Notes under the pieces: model-generated
What the model was told of the DNA's origin: nothing
Databases searched by the model: none
What the model saw: the letters and a program-made list of their open reading frames with translations, nothing else
Program-made: the position numbers and the translations under genes
Source: Pantoea sp. GD03673
GTDB taxonomy: Bacteria > Pseudomonadota > Gammaproteobacteria > Enterobacterales > Enterobacteriaceae
Length of the DNA stretch: 64,000 bases
Direction of reading: 5' to 3'
Assembly: GCF_029844725.1 (NCBI RefSeq)
Contig: NZ_JAOCKJ010000007.1
Coordinates: 62,001-126,000 of the forward strand
In this document: piece after piece, positions 42,698 to 51,565 of the stretch
Position numbering within the stretch: position 1 is the stretch's first letter
Layout: each line of letters begins with the position of its first letter

Positions 42698-43249
42698 TTA
42701 TACCGCTTGCGCAACGGGGTGGTGGTGACGGGTCAGCGCCAGCCAGAAAGCGGAAACGGCTTCGTCCAGACGCACGGCCAGTGAATCCTCCAGTACAGGC
42801 TGACGATCGTAATGCGTGACCTGGCTGTCTTCGGCATAAATCCCGTGCAGGATTTCCTGTGCTTTTAAGGCGTTGAGAACCGGCTTCAGCGCGTAGTCCA
42901 GCGCCAGCATGTGACCGGCACTCCCGCCGCTGGCGAGGGGTAACACAACTTTGTGCTCCAGTGCGCGTTCCGGTAACAGGTCGAGCAGCGTCTTCAGTGC
43001 GCCTGAAAATGAAGCTTTATAAACAGGCGTCGCCACAATCAGGCCATCAGCTGAGGCCAGGTCTTCACGCAGCGCCAGCAGCGCAGGCGCATCAAAACGC
43101 GCATTAATCAGATCGTCAGGCTGAAAGTTATGAATATTCCAGGGAATGACTTCAATGCCACGTGCCTCCAGCTTGTGCTGACACAGTGTCAGCAACGACG
43201 TAGAGCGGGAGGGAAATCGTGGGCTACCTGCCAGCGTAATAACTCGCAT
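42698..43249 (-). CDS. ssuE: NAD(P)H-dependent FMN reductase
   Basis: 183 residues from the ATG at 43249, with AGGAG five bases upstream, giving MRVITLAGSPRFPSRST as in E. coli. GTG at 43255 and ATG at 43252 are too close to the Shine-Dalgarno. It is a flavodoxin-like reductase that supplies FMNH2 to SsuD. The VATPVYKASFSGALKTLLDLLP flavin-site segment is clear. It is the first gene of ssuEADCB. E. coli ssu needs Cbl and CysB and is induced by sulfate starvation. Confidence 0.95.
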   Translation of the reverse strand: MRVITLAGSPRFPSRSTSLLTLCQHKLEARGIEVIPWNIHNFQPDDLINARFDAPALLALREDLASADGLIVATPVYKASFSGALKTLLDLLPERALEHKVVLPLASGGSAGHMLALDYALKPVLNALKAQEILHGIYAEDSQVTHYDRQPVLEDSLAVRLDEAVSAFWLALTRHHHPVAQAV

Positions 43250-43260
43250 CATCACTCCTT

Positions 43261-43275
43261 ATAACTAAAAGTTAT
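43261..43275 (-). promoter_or_regulatory. Inverted repeat in the ssuE upstream region
   Basis: ATAACT-AAA-AGTTAT is a perfect dyad 11 bp upstream of the ssuE ATG and directly before its Shine-Dalgarno. LysR-type regulators such as CysB and Cbl bind AT-rich dyads, but those sites lie upstream of the promoter. The position here would instead favour a leader role, so the regulator is not assigned. Confidence 0.35.
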
Positions 43276-43486
43276 TGATTATCTAAAGTTGAGAACTTAT
43301 GCCTTCATACTGTCAGAGCAGGGGAGTGGGCTTAAATGATTTATCCGGCAAAGCAAGGGTGAAAACTGCAAATAGAAGGACTGGCGGCAGATAATAAAAA
43401 GCCCCGCTTCCGATAATTCTTAAAAAAAGGGCTGACAGCCTGATAACTCATTAAGCGCAGTGATGCGAGAAGGTTGAAAACGGACG

Positions 43487-43494
43487 GGTAGCGT
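43487..43494 (+). promoter_or_regulatory. ops-like element (possible RfaH site)
   Basis: ACGGGTAGCGT (43484-43494) matches the ops core GGCGGTAGCGT at 8 of 11 positions, with an exact GGTAGCGT. It lies about 500 bp upstream of a glycosyltransferase-flippase pair, the gene class that ops/JUMPstart elements normally control. No good match to the rest of a JUMPstart sequence is present. Confidence 0.3.
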
Positions 43495-44000
43495 AAAAAA
43501 TTATCTTTCTTCTGATTGCTTAACCATTCTCCCTGTGACCGCCTCCGTGATTAAGCGCAGCGGCATCCCGAAACCGGGGGGTAAACCCGCTTAGCAGCAG
43601 CTTATTTCAGCGACGTTCCGGCCAGGCATTAGGATTAATTGCAGAAGGTAAACTGTAATAAAAATGAAGGAATGCTGAACTTATTCATCATTTCAGATGT
43701 TCGCTTACATATTCCTGATTCTGGTTACGCCTGCGTTGTGCGGGTATTTTAAATCGTTCCTCAACGGTTTTAATCTTGTAGCGGGTTATAGATGCACTTC
43801 TTTAAACAGTGATAATCACAGGAAACGTTAAGATAACTTTTACAACTGGTCTTTTTTTGCATAACCGGTTTAAGATAATCAGGCTCAATGAAAGCCATCA
43901 TAATATTAACGTATTACTTTTTTCGACGTTTCGCCTCGGGTCAGTCCCTGCATCAGGCAGGTGAATCGTATTGTCATTTTCTAACAGCAGAGAATTGCCT

Positions 44001-44981
44001 ATGTCTGACATCCTGTTATCGGTTATTATTCCAACCTACAATGTAGAGAAATATATTGTGGAATGCGTCGATTCATTATTGCGCCAGGTTAAAGCGCCCA
44101 ATGAAATAATCATTGTGAATGATGGGTCCACTGATGGAACATTAGCCCTGATTGAACAGAATTATTCGCATGTTTCTCAGGTGAAAGTGATTACCATTGA
44201 AAATGGCGGTCTGGGTAATGCGCGGGATACCGGCATCGCACTGGCGCAGGGGCAGTTTCTCTTCTTCTGCGACCCGGATGATGTTGTGGTTGATGGGCTT
44301 GTCACTGAGCTGGCAATGGTCGCGGAAAAGCATCCTGAAACCGATCTTTTCTGCTTTAACTCCTGCGTTTATGAAGATGGTCACATCGATGTGACCTCAC
44401 CCAAAGTCAGACATGATCATTTTGGCCAGCAAAAACCGCAGGAAGTCTTTTTGCGACTGCTGCGTAACGGGCGATATACCTCTGCCGTCTGGAATTATGT
44501 GCTGCGAAAAAGCGTGATTGAACAGCATAAATTACGCTTTGTACGCCGCGTTCATGAAGACCACAATTTTACGCTTTCCGTCTTTATGAAGTGTCAGCAC
44601 GCTTGGGTAAGTCGCCAGGTCTATTATAAACAGCGCATCCGCAGCGGTTCACTTACCAACAGTACCAAAGGGAATGAGTTTTTCTATCAGCGCTATGATG
44701 CCTTTATACATGCTTACAATACGTTAGTCAGTTCGATCCCTAAATCAGCCTGGCGTAGTTCGCTGGAAAAAGCCTATTTGCTGCAATCGTTTCGTTTGAT
44801 GATCTATTTATCACTTTATAACGGGACGCCCGTGCCGGAATATGTCATTAATGCCATCCGATTTATGGGTCGTAACGTTAAAACGGAAAATATTAAAGAG
44901 TGGCTGTTGTTTAATCGGCCTGAGCTGTTTATTTCATTACAGAATTATAAGGTTAAAAAAGAGCTCAGGCGCGCCGCCTGA
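44001..44981 (+). CDS. Family 2 glycosyltransferase
   Basis: 326 residues from the ATG at 44001, or 336 from a TTG at 43971 that has a better Shine-Dalgarno (AGGTGA, six bases away). The N-terminus SDILLSVIIPTYNVEKYIVECVDSLL and IIIVNDGSTDGT are GT-A, family 2 hallmarks. The metal-binding DXD appears as FFCDPDD and a likely catalytic acid lies in RVHEDHNF. No membrane segment is visible, so it is a cytosolic or peripheral transferase. The sugar donor and acceptor cannot be told. Codon choice and base composition are more AT-rich than in the flanking genes, suggesting acquisition. A flippase gene follows after about 100 bp. I do not recognise a specific gene name. Confidence 0.85.
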   Translation: MSDILLSVIIPTYNVEKYIVECVDSLLRQVKAPNEIIIVNDGSTDGTLALIEQNYSHVSQVKVITIENGGLGNARDTGIALAQGQFLFFCDPDDVVVDGLVTELAMVAEKHPETDLFCFNSCVYEDGHIDVTSPKVRHDHFGQQKPQEVFLRLLRNGRYTSAVWNYVLRKSVIEQHKLRFVRRVHEDHNFTLSVFMKCQHAWVSRQVYYKQRIRSGSLTNSTKGNEFFYQRYDAFIHAYNTLVSSIPKSAWRSSLEKAYLLQSFRLMIYLSLYNGTPVPEYVINAIRFMGRNVKTENIKEWLLFNRPELFISLQNYKVKKELRRAA

Positions 44982-45008
44982 TTCTGAAAAGCAGCCTGAT
45001 TCTGAAAA
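44976..45008 (+). repeat. 18-bp tandem duplication over the glycosyltransferase stop codon
   Basis: GCCTGATTCTGAAAA occurs at 44976-44990 and again at 44994-45008, separated by GCA, so an 18-bp unit is tandemly repeated. The first copy holds the TGA stop of the glycosyltransferase; the second repeats the stop in the same frame. It looks like a recent slippage event and does not change the protein. Confidence 0.85.
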
Positions 45009-45082
45009 ATGTGAAGCGATATTGTTTATGCCTTAGCGAAATGAGAAGGTGAGACATGCAATGTGTATAAGGTTGTTGCGTC

Positions 45083-46384
45083 ATGGCAAAAGTACTCGAT
45101 AAAAGTCTGGTTGTTAATATTTTTTCGCTGCTGGCATACCGCGGTGCATCATTTTTGTTTCCGCTGGCCACGCTGCCTTATCTTGCCCGCGTTCTGGGCG
45201 TCGAGCAGATGGGTACGCTGGCGCTGGCCATCGCCTGCGTGCTCTATTGCAGCACCATCTCGGACTGGGGATTCAATGTCTTTACCACCAAAGATATTGC
45301 TCACCATCGTGATGACAAAGAACGTGTCAGCCAGCTCTTCTGGTCAACCTTCAACGCCAAGCTGATGCTGCTGGTGGTGACCAGCGGCACATTACTGACG
45401 GCAACCTGGTTTAATCCCGCCTGGCATCCGCTATTCTTTATTATTCTGGCGAACTGCACCACGCTGATAGGCTCGCTGTTTTCATTCGGCTGGCTGATGC
45501 AGGGATTCGAGAAGCTGGGTAAGACGGCGATGATCGCCACCTTCGGTAACTTCTGTGCCATTCCGCTGACCTTTTTGCTGGTGAAATCGCCGCAGGATAC
45601 CTGGCTGGCGGCCCTGATCCCTGGCGCTGTTTCTATTATCAGTGCGGCGATTACGCTGAAGTTCGTGCTGGAGATGAAAGTCATTGGCCGTTATCGCTTT
45701 GAACCGCGTGAAATCAAACAGCGCATCACCGACAGCATGGATGTGTTTATTGCCATTGCTGGTGCCAATCTGTTTAACAGCGTCAACGTGGTGATTCTTG
45801 CTTCCTTTACCTCCACCTATATGGTCGGGATTTACAATGGTGCGGATCGCCTGCGTAAAGCGGCTAACTCTGTGCCAGAGCAGATCGGCAGTGCTTTCTT
45901 CCCGCGCGTCAGCCACCTGTTTGGCCGGGACAAACGCGCCGCCATTGCGGCGACGCGCAAAAGCCTGCTGCTGTCGTTTTCTCTGAGTCTGTCGATTGTG
46001 ATCTTTACCTGGTTCTTTGCTGACCTGGTGGTCTCAATTTTACTGGGCAAAGACTTTATCCCGTCGGCTGATGTGCTGCGCGTCTTTGTGCTCTGCTTCC
46101 TGTTTGGCAACATTGCTTATCCGGCTGGATTACAGATTTTGATCCCTCACGGTCTGGCGCGCCAGCGTATGTGGGTAATGATGGCCGCTGGCGTAATTAA
46201 CGTACCCCTGTGCTGTTTCCTGGCGTGGAAGTTTGGTGCCATCGGTGCAGCCTGGTCGATGGTGGGAGCTGAGGCGTTTGTCTGTCTTGGTATCTTTGGC
46301 ATCATGCAGCGTCACGGCATCCTGCGGGAGTACCTCTTTCCTTCCGAGGTAAAAAACCAGCCCGTAAACGATTCCGCCGTTTAA
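45083..46384 (+). CDS. Oligosaccharide flippase family protein (Wzx/RfbX type)
   Basis: 433 residues of the polysaccharide biosynthesis (MATE-like/MVF superfamily) transporter family. The protein is highly hydrophobic with about twelve membrane segments. Its N-terminus ([24 protein letters not shown]) is typical of O-antigen and exopolysaccharide flippases, which move undecaprenyl-linked glycans across the inner membrane. The start ATG has only a weak AAGG ten bases upstream. GC-rich composition is like the chromosome and unlike the neighbouring glycosyltransferase. No polymerase, chain-length regulator or sugar-nucleotide genes are nearby, so the pair must borrow a lipid-linked substrate from elsewhere or add a branch to one. 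Specific gene name not assigned. Confidence 0.85.
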   Translation: MAKVLDKSLVVNIFSLLAYRGASFLFPLATLPYLARVLGVEQMGTLALAIACVLYCSTISDWGFNVFTTKDIAHHRDDKERVSQLFWSTFNAKLMLLVVTSGTLLTATWFNPAWHPLFFIILANCTTLIGSLFSFGWLMQGFEKLGKTAMIATFGNFCAIPLTFLLVKSPQDTWLAALIPGAVSIISAAITLKFVLEMKVIGRYRFEPREIKQRITDSMDVFIAIAGANLFNSVNVVILASFTSTYMVGIYNGADRLRKAANSVPEQIGSAFFPRVSHLFGRDKRAAIAATRKSLLLSFSLSLSIVIFTWFFADLVVSILLGKDFIPSADVLRVFVLCFLFGNIAYPAGLQILIPHGLARQRMWVMMAAGVINVPLCCFLAWKFGAIGAAWSMVGAEAFVCLGIFGIMQRHGILREYLFPSEVKNQPVNDSAV

Positions 46385-46436
46385 GATCAAAGCATTTTCA
46401 TATAGTTTTCTGCATCCCCGCCGTTCGATTTACTTT

Positions 46437-46472
46437 TGCGCCAGAGCACTTTACCATTCTGGCGCACATTTT
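46437..46472 (+). terminator. Hairpin between flippase and pyrD
   Basis: TGCGCCAGA (46437-46445) pairs perfectly with TCTGGCGCA (46458-46466) across a 12-base loop, followed by CATTTT. It lies 53 bp past the flippase stop and 47 bp before pyrD. It is either the flippase terminator or an operator in the pyrD promoter region. It does not match a PurR box. Confidence 0.5.
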
Positions 46473-46518
46473 CCCGTGCACCGACTTTCACGATTGCTTC
46501 CGTCCTTCAGGAGAGTGC

Positions 46519-47529
46519 ATGTTTTATCCTATCGTCCGACCGGCGCTGTTTAAACTCGACCCCGAACGCGCACACGAACTCACCTTTCAGCAACTGCGTT
46601 TTATGAATGGCACGCCGCTGGAACGGTTTTATCGCCAGAATCTGCCGTCGCGTCCGGTCACCTGCATGGGGCTGACCTTTAAGAATGCCCTTGGCCTGGC
46701 CGCTGGTCTGGATAAAAACGCTGAGTGCATTGATGCGTTTGCGGCGATGGGCTTTGGTTTTGTTGAAGTCGGCACCGTCACGCCACGCGCCCAGTCAGGA
46801 AATGATAAGCCGAGGATGTTTCGCCTGGTAGAAGCGGGCGGCATTATCAATCGGATGGGATTTAATAATCTGGGCGTTGACCACCTGGTCGAAAACGTGA
46901 AGAAAGCGCGTTTTAGTGGCGTGCTGGGGATCAATATCGGTAAAAATAAAGATACCCCGGTCGAGCAGGGCAAAGAGGATTATCTGATCTGCATGGAAAA
47001 GGTTTATGCCCATGCCGGTTATATCGCCATCAATATTTCCTCGCCTAACACGCCAGGTTTGCGTTCACTGCAATATGGTGAGGCGCTGGACGATCTGCTC
47101 TCTTCCATCAAACAGAAACAAAAAGAGCTGGAAAAGCGTCATCTGAAATATGTTCCGCTGGCCGTGAAAATCGCGCCTGATCTCTCAGAAGAGGAGTTAA
47201 TTCAGGTCGCAGACAGTTTAATTCGTCATCAGATTGATGGCGTTATTGCCAGCAATACCACGCTCGATCGTTCGCTGGTCAGCGGCCTTAAGCATGCTGA
47301 AGAAGTGGGTGGATTGAGTGGACGGCCGGTGCAGTCGCGCAGTACCGCAGTAATCCAGCGCCTCTCTCAGGAGCTGCAGGGACGCCTGCCCATTATTGGC
47401 GTAGGCGGGATCGATTCCCTGACGGCCGCGCGCGAAAAAATAGCCGCAGGCGCAACGCTGGTTCAGATTTATTCAGGTTTTATTTATCAGGGACCAGGAT
47501 TAATTAAAGATATTGTCACGCATCTGTAA
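46519..47529 (+). CDS. pyrD: Dihydroorotate dehydrogenase (quinone), class 2
   Basis: 336 residues, E. coli length. It oxidises dihydroorotate to orotate with FMN and passes electrons to the membrane quinone pool. The N-terminal membrane-associating helices ([23 protein letters not shown]) mark class 2. The catalytic Ser175 lies in [13 protein letters not shown]. The FMN-binding C-terminus reads [14 protein letters not shown] and [11 protein letters not shown]. The AGGAG Shine-Dalgarno sits inside a leader, CCGTCCTTCAGGAGAG, that could fold back on it. Confidence 0.97.
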   Translation: MFYPIVRPALFKLDPERAHELTFQQLRFMNGTPLERFYRQNLPSRPVTCMGLTFKNALGLAAGLDKNAECIDAFAAMGFGFVEVGTVTPRAQSGNDKPRMFRLVEAGGIINRMGFNNLGVDHLVENVKKARFSGVLGINIGKNKDTPVEQGKEDYLICMEKVYAHAGYIAINISSPNTPGLRSLQYGEALDDLLSSIKQKQKELEKRHLKYVPLAVKIAPDLSEEELIQVADSLIRHQIDGVIASNTTLDRSLVSGLKHAEEVGGLSGRPVQSRSTAVIQRLSQELQGRLPIIGVGGIDSLTAAREKIAAGATLVQIYSGFIYQGPGLIKDIVTHL

Positions 47530-47548
47530 GACTATTCTCACAATGATT

Positions 47549-47590
47549 AGCCGGGGGGTTTATTTATCCCCTCGGCTCGTTTATATTTTG
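47549..47590 (+). terminator. Terminator after pyrD
   Basis: AGCCGgGGG pairs with CCCCtCGGCT across an AT-rich loop (GTTTATTTAT), followed by CGTTTATATTTTG. It begins 20 bp past the pyrD stop. Confidence 0.7.
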
Positions 47591-47681
47591 TCCTGTTACA
47601 CGTTTTTCAGCTTTTCCTTAGGTTTCTTTTTTCGCTGAATTCTGCGCGATTTCTGACGCAGCGGTAAATACAGGGCACACG

Positions 47682-48224
47682 ATGAAAATTAAACCCGATG
47701 ATAACTGGCGCTGGTATTTTGATAGCAGCCACGACCGAATGATGCTCGACCTGGCAGACGGTATGCTTTTCCGTTCCCGTTTTTCCCGCAAAATGCTTAC
47801 GCCCGATGCGTTTTCTGAATCGGGATTTTGTGTCGATGACGCCGCCCTCTATTACACCTTTGAAGAAACCTGTCGTCAGTGCAAACTCAGTGGCAGCCAT
47901 TGCGCTGAACTGGTCCTGAATGCCCTGGTTGCTGCGCGCTTCCTGAAGCCACTGATGCCGAAAAGCTGGCACTTCACCGCGTATGCCCCTGCAATGCAGC
48001 CACGTTGCGGTGAAATGGTTCAGGTTACGCTGGCAGAAGAGGGCACCCAAGCCCGTTTGCTGGTCGTTGAAAGTGGGGATAATGCGGCACTTTGCCTTCT
48101 GGCACAGCCAGGATTAACCCTCGCGGGTAAAAGCATGGTGCTCGGCGATGCCATCAAAGTGATGAACGATCGCCTTCAGCCGCTGTATCAGGACGTCGCG
48201 CCGCGCTACGCCCGCGCAGTCTGA
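47682..48224 (+). CDS. zapC: Cell division protein ZapC
   Basis: 180 residues, E. coli ZapC (YcbW) length. It binds FtsZ and promotes lateral bundling of filaments at the Z ring. The N-terminus [34 protein letters not shown] is the conserved part. It abuts the convergent ycbX end to end with no intervening base. Confidence 0.95.
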   Translation: MKIKPDDNWRWYFDSSHDRMMLDLADGMLFRSRFSRKMLTPDAFSESGFCVDDAALYYTFEETCRQCKLSGSHCAELVLNALVAARFLKPLMPKSWHFTAYAPAMQPRCGEMVQVTLAEEGTQARLLVVESGDNAALCLLAQPGLTLAGKSMVLGDAIKVMNDRLQPLYQDVAPRYARAV

Positions 48225-49334
48225 TTACCGGAGTTCCACATCGCCTGCCGGAATGCAGCTACAGCTTAGCAGTGTTCCATCCTGACGCAGTGCGCTCTGT
48301 TTCAGCGCCTTCACCTCACCGGCCACCAGGCTCAGCTTACAGCTGCCACACAGACCTGCCCGACAGGAGTAAGGGATGCGAAAGCCCTGCATCTCCAGTT
48401 GATCCAGTAATACCTGCTGATTATCCCCGGTGAACGTTTGCCCCTGAAATGTTATAGACACGGCATCCGGCGCCTGCTGCAGCGGTTTCAGCGTTTCTAC
48501 CACTTCACCGGCACCGTAGCTGCGCGGTGCATGACGTTTCAGGACAATCATTTCGTCACCCGCACGGACGACGCCACTGTTACGCGCCACTAAGTTCAGA
48601 CCGAAGTCGATATCACCACTGCCATCCAGAGCGGTACGGAAAGTTTGCAGTGTAGCCAGCGGATGACCGGTGGGGTGCTTAAGCCCGGTCTCGGTGCTGA
48701 CCGTAGTGAGCACGCAGCGACTGCATGGCTTGGGAACCTCAAAGATCACATCGCCAATCTGAATCTCAGCCCAGTTATCTTCATCCCACGCGGCAGCACC
48801 GCTGACAACCAGGTTCGGCCTGAACTGTTCGGCACGCACGCTGGCCGGGCAGCGCTGTTGCAGATCGTGCAGCGAGGCATTGTTGATAAGCAAAAACGGA
48901 AAGCCATCGGCAAAGCTCAGTGGAATATGATCAAATTTTTTGACCCGGCGGCTGGGTTGCGGCCCGACCCAGCGCAGCTGAACGTCACGCGGGAAGAACT
49001 GGCTCAGCCATTCATTAATCGCATCCGGGGCGATGCGCGCAGTAAAGTGGTTGCCCCAGACTTCGGTGGGATGATCCTGCTCATCAAAATCACTGAAGCG
49101 GATCAGAGACTGACTGCCATCCGGGGCCGACAGCAGCAGGCCATCCGGCAGAATAGCGGGCGTGAAGCGCACCATCTCCGGGTGCTGCCGGGCGGTGATA
49201 AAGGTGCCATCAGGTTCGGTCACCATAAAGAGACGATCAAAGGCCAGTCCGCTGTCAGTGGCCAGCGCGTGGGACAACGCTAATCCCCGCATCGACTTCA
49301 CAGGATGAATAAATAAGCGGGAAAGCGTAATCAT
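48225..49334 (-). CDS. ycbX: MOSC and ferredoxin domain protein YcbX
   Basis: 369 residues from the ATG at 49334, exactly the E. coli length, with AAGGAG upstream. The frame to 49610 would enter rlmL and is rejected. An N-terminal beta-barrel and MOSC domain (about 1-265, [17 protein letters not shown]) bind molybdenum cofactor. A C-terminal 2Fe-2S plant-type ferredoxin domain shows the cluster cysteines ([13 protein letters not shown] and a late CSC). E. coli YcbX detoxifies N-hydroxylated bases such as 6-hydroxylaminopurine, with CysJ as electron donor. It is divergent from rlmL. Confidence 0.95.
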   Translation of the reverse strand: MITLSRLFIHPVKSMRGLALSHALATDSGLAFDRLFMVTEPDGTFITARQHPEMVRFTPAILPDGLLLSAPDGSQSLIRFSDFDEQDHPTEVWGNHFTARIAPDAINEWLSQFFPRDVQLRWVGPQPSRRVKKFDHIPLSFADGFPFLLINNASLHDLQQRCPASVRAEQFRPNLVVSGAAAWDEDNWAEIQIGDVIFEVPKPCSRCVLTTVSTETGLKHPTGHPLATLQTFRTALDGSGDIDFGLNLVARNSGVVRAGDEMIVLKRHAPRSYGAGEVVETLKPLQQAPDAVSITFQGQTFTGDNQQVLLDQLEMQGFRIPYSCRAGLCGSCKLSLVAGEVKALKQSALRQDGTLLSCSCIPAGDVELR

Positions 49335-49380
49335 GGTGTTCTCCTTGAACCCGACGCACGACACAAAAGAAGCTAACTTT

Positions 49381-49408
49381 ATGACATAGGTCTCCGATTC
49401 GCTATAAT
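49381..49408 (+). promoter_or_regulatory. sigma-70 promoter of rlmL-uup-pqiABC
   Basis: ATGACA (49381-49386, five of six to consensus) is followed after 16 bp by a perfect TATAAT (49403-49408). Transcription would start near 49415, about 30 bp before the rlmL ATG. Confidence 0.7.
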
Positions 49409-49444
49409 GCGCGACAATTTTCTCAAGAGTTAAAAAGTGACGAT

Positions 49445-51559
49445 ATGAATTCTCTGTTTGCCAGCACGGCGCGTGGGCTCGAAGAGCTGTTAAAAAGTGA
49501 GCTGGACGCGCTGGGCGCGCAGGATTTGCAAGTGGTGCAGGGAGGCGTTCACTACGAAGCCGACGATCGCGCCATGTACCAAAGCCTGATGTGGAGTCGT
49601 TTAGCATCACGCATCCTGTTGCCGCTGGGAGAGTTTGGCGTCTACAGCGATCTCGACCTTTATCTGGGTGTGCAGAGTGTGGACTGGCCGGCGATGTTCG
49701 GCAGCGATAAAACGTTTGTCGTGCATTTCAGCGGCACCAACGATTCGATTCGTAACAGTCAGTTCGGTGCGCTGAAAGTTAAAGATGCCATCGTGGATAG
49801 CTTTACCCGCAAGAATCTCGAGCGGCCAAATGTCGATCGTGAGCAGGCGGATATTCGTATCAACGTCTGGCTGAATGACGATCGCGCCAGCATCGCACTG
49901 GATCTCAGCGGCAGTTCGCTGCATCAGCGTGGCTATCGCCAGCAAACCGGTCAGGCTCCCCTGAAAGAGACGCTGGCGGCGGCCATCGTGATGCGCTCTG
50001 GCTGGGAACCGACCACACCGCTGATCGACCCAATGTGCGGTTCGGGTACGCTGCTGATTGAAGCGGCGCTGATCGCCTGCGACCGTGCGCCAGGCCTGCT
50101 GCGTAAGCACTGGGGCTTCACCGCATGGAGCCGGTTTAACGCTGCGCTGTGGCAGGACGTGAAAGCAGAGGCGCAGGAGCGTGCCCGCGCTGGCACCGCC
50201 GCCACCCAGGCACGCTTCTTCGGCTACGATAATAATGGCCGTGTGCTGGAGTGGGCACAGGCGAATGCCCGCCGTGCCGGTGTTTTTGAACTCTTTACGT
50301 TTGCGCAGCAGGATCTGCTGAAATTAACCAATCCGCTCGATCCGGCGGTTCATGGCACGGTGCTGAGTAACCCGCCGTACGGTGAGCGTCTGGAGAGTGA
50401 ACCCGCGCTGATTGCGCTTCACAGCCAGCTCGGACGACTGATGAAGCAGCATTTTGGCGGCTGGAATCTGTCGCTGTTCAGCGCCTCGCCTGAACTGCTG
50501 AGCTGCCTGCAGCTGCGAGCCGATCGCCAGTTCAAAGCGAAAAACGGTCCGCTGGATTGCGTGCAGAAAAACTACCAGCTCGCGGTTAACAGCAGTGAAA
50601 GCGCCGGTCAGATTGCGGAAGACTACGCTAACCGTCTGCGTAAAAACGTGAAGAAGCTGGAGAAGTGGGCGCGGCAGGAAGGCATTGAATGCTACCGCAT
50701 TTACGATGCCGATCTGCCAGACTACAACGTTGCTGTCGATCGCTATGGTGACTGGGTCATTATTCAGGAGTATGCCCCACCGAAAACCATCGATCCCAAC
50801 AAAGCGCGTCAGCGCCTGTTCGATGTGATCAGCGCCACACTGAGCGTGCTGCAGCTGCCTTCCGATCGTCTGATTATGAAAACGCGTGAGCGTCAGAAAG
50901 GCAAAGCGCAGTATCAGAAGCTCGGCGAAAAGGGCGACTATTTCGAAGTCAAAGAGTTTAATGCGCGTTTCTGGGTGAACCTGACCGACTATCTCGACAC
51001 CGGCCTTTTCCTCGATCACCGCATTGCCCGTAAAATGCTCGGCCAGATGAGTCAGGGCAAAGATTTCCTGAACCTGTTTGCCTATACCGGCACAGCCAGT
51101 GTTCACGCCGGTCTGGGCGGGGCGCGCTCAACCACTACGGTCGATATGTCGCGTACCTATCTGGAGTGGGCGGAACGCAACCTGCGCCTGAACGGGCTGA
51201 CCGGCCGTCAGCATCGTCTGATGCAGGCGGACTGCCTGAGCTGGCTGAATGAAAGTGACGAGAATTTTGACCTGATCTTTATTGATCCGCCAACCTTCTC
51301 CAACTCAAAACGTATGGAAGAGAGCTTCGACGTTCAGCGCGATCATATGATGCTGATGCGTAACCTGAAGCGCCTGCTGCGTCGCGGCGGCACCATCATG
51401 TTCTCCAATAACAAACGCGGTTTCAAAATGGACATGGATGGCCTGAAAGCACTGGGCCTGCAGGCGCAGGATATTACCCAGAAAACGCAGTCGCAGGACT
51501 TTGCCCGTAACCGACACATTCACAACTGCTGGCTGATCACTCACGCCGGTAAGGAATAA
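49445..51559 (+). CDS. rlmL: 23S rRNA bifunctional methyltransferase RlmKL
   Basis: 704 residues (E. coli 702). This natural fusion methylates N2 of G2445 (RlmL half) and N7 of G2069 (RlmK half) of 23S rRNA. An N-terminal THUMP domain (about 45-155) precedes the first methyltransferase with [13 protein letters not shown] and NPPYGERL. The second has [16 protein letters not shown] and DPPTFSNSK. It is the first gene of a tight cluster: uup begins 6 bp after its stop. Confidence 0.97.
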   Translation: MNSLFASTARGLEELLKSELDALGAQDLQVVQGGVHYEADDRAMYQSLMWSRLASRILLPLGEFGVYSDLDLYLGVQSVDWPAMFGSDKTFVVHFSGTNDSIRNSQFGALKVKDAIVDSFTRKNLERPNVDREQADIRINVWLNDDRASIALDLSGSSLHQRGYRQQTGQAPLKETLAAAIVMRSGWEPTTPLIDPMCGSGTLLIEAALIACDRAPGLLRKHWGFTAWSRFNAALWQDVKAEAQERARAGTAATQARFFGYDNNGRVLEWAQANARRAGVFELFTFAQQDLLKLTNPLDPAVHGTVLSNPPYGERLESEPALIALHSQLGRLMKQHFGGWNLSLFSASPELLSCLQLRADRQFKAKNGPLDCVQKNYQLAVNSSESAGQIAEDYANRLRKNVKKLEKWARQEGIECYRIYDADLPDYNVAVDRYGDWVIIQEYAPPKTIDPNKARQRLFDVISATLSVLQLPSDRLIMKTRERQKGKAQYQKLGEKGDYFEVKEFNARFWVNLTDYLDTGLFLDHRIARKMLGQMSQGKDFLNLFAYTGTASVHAGLGGARSTTTVDMSRTYLEWAERNLRLNGLTGRQHRLMQADCLSWLNESDENFDLIFIDPPTFSNSKRMEESFDVQRDHMMLMRNLKRLLRRGGTIMFSNNKRGFKMDMDGLKALGLQAQDITQKTQSQDFARNRHIHNCWLITHAGKE

Positions 51560-51565
51560 GCTTAC

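Larger units (their letters stand above)
43250..44000. other. Long gene-free spacer between ssuE and the glycosyltransferase
   Basis: About 750 bp with no credible gene. The ssuE promoter must lie at the left, where there is a dyad at 43261-43275 and a possible minus-strand -10 GATAAT at 43283-43278. The motif GGTAGCGT (43487-43494) resembles the RfaH-recruiting ops element. An 11-mer ATTAAGCGCAG occurs at 43450 and again at 43550. Composition becomes clearly AT-rich from about 43640 to the gene. It is probably a long 5' leader or promoter region for the downstream glycosyltransferase and flippase, but also the likely boundary of an insertion. Confidence 0.5.

Noticed and set aside
43672..43752. 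26-codon frame starting MLNLFIISDVRL in the ssuE-glycosyltransferase spacer
   Set aside because: AAGGA touches the ATG with no spacing, no homologue is recognised, and the length is within chance expectation.
46437..46466. PurR operator before pyrD
   Set aside because: The dyad GCGCCAGA/TCTGGCGC does not fit the PurR consensus; treated as a terminator-like hairpin instead.
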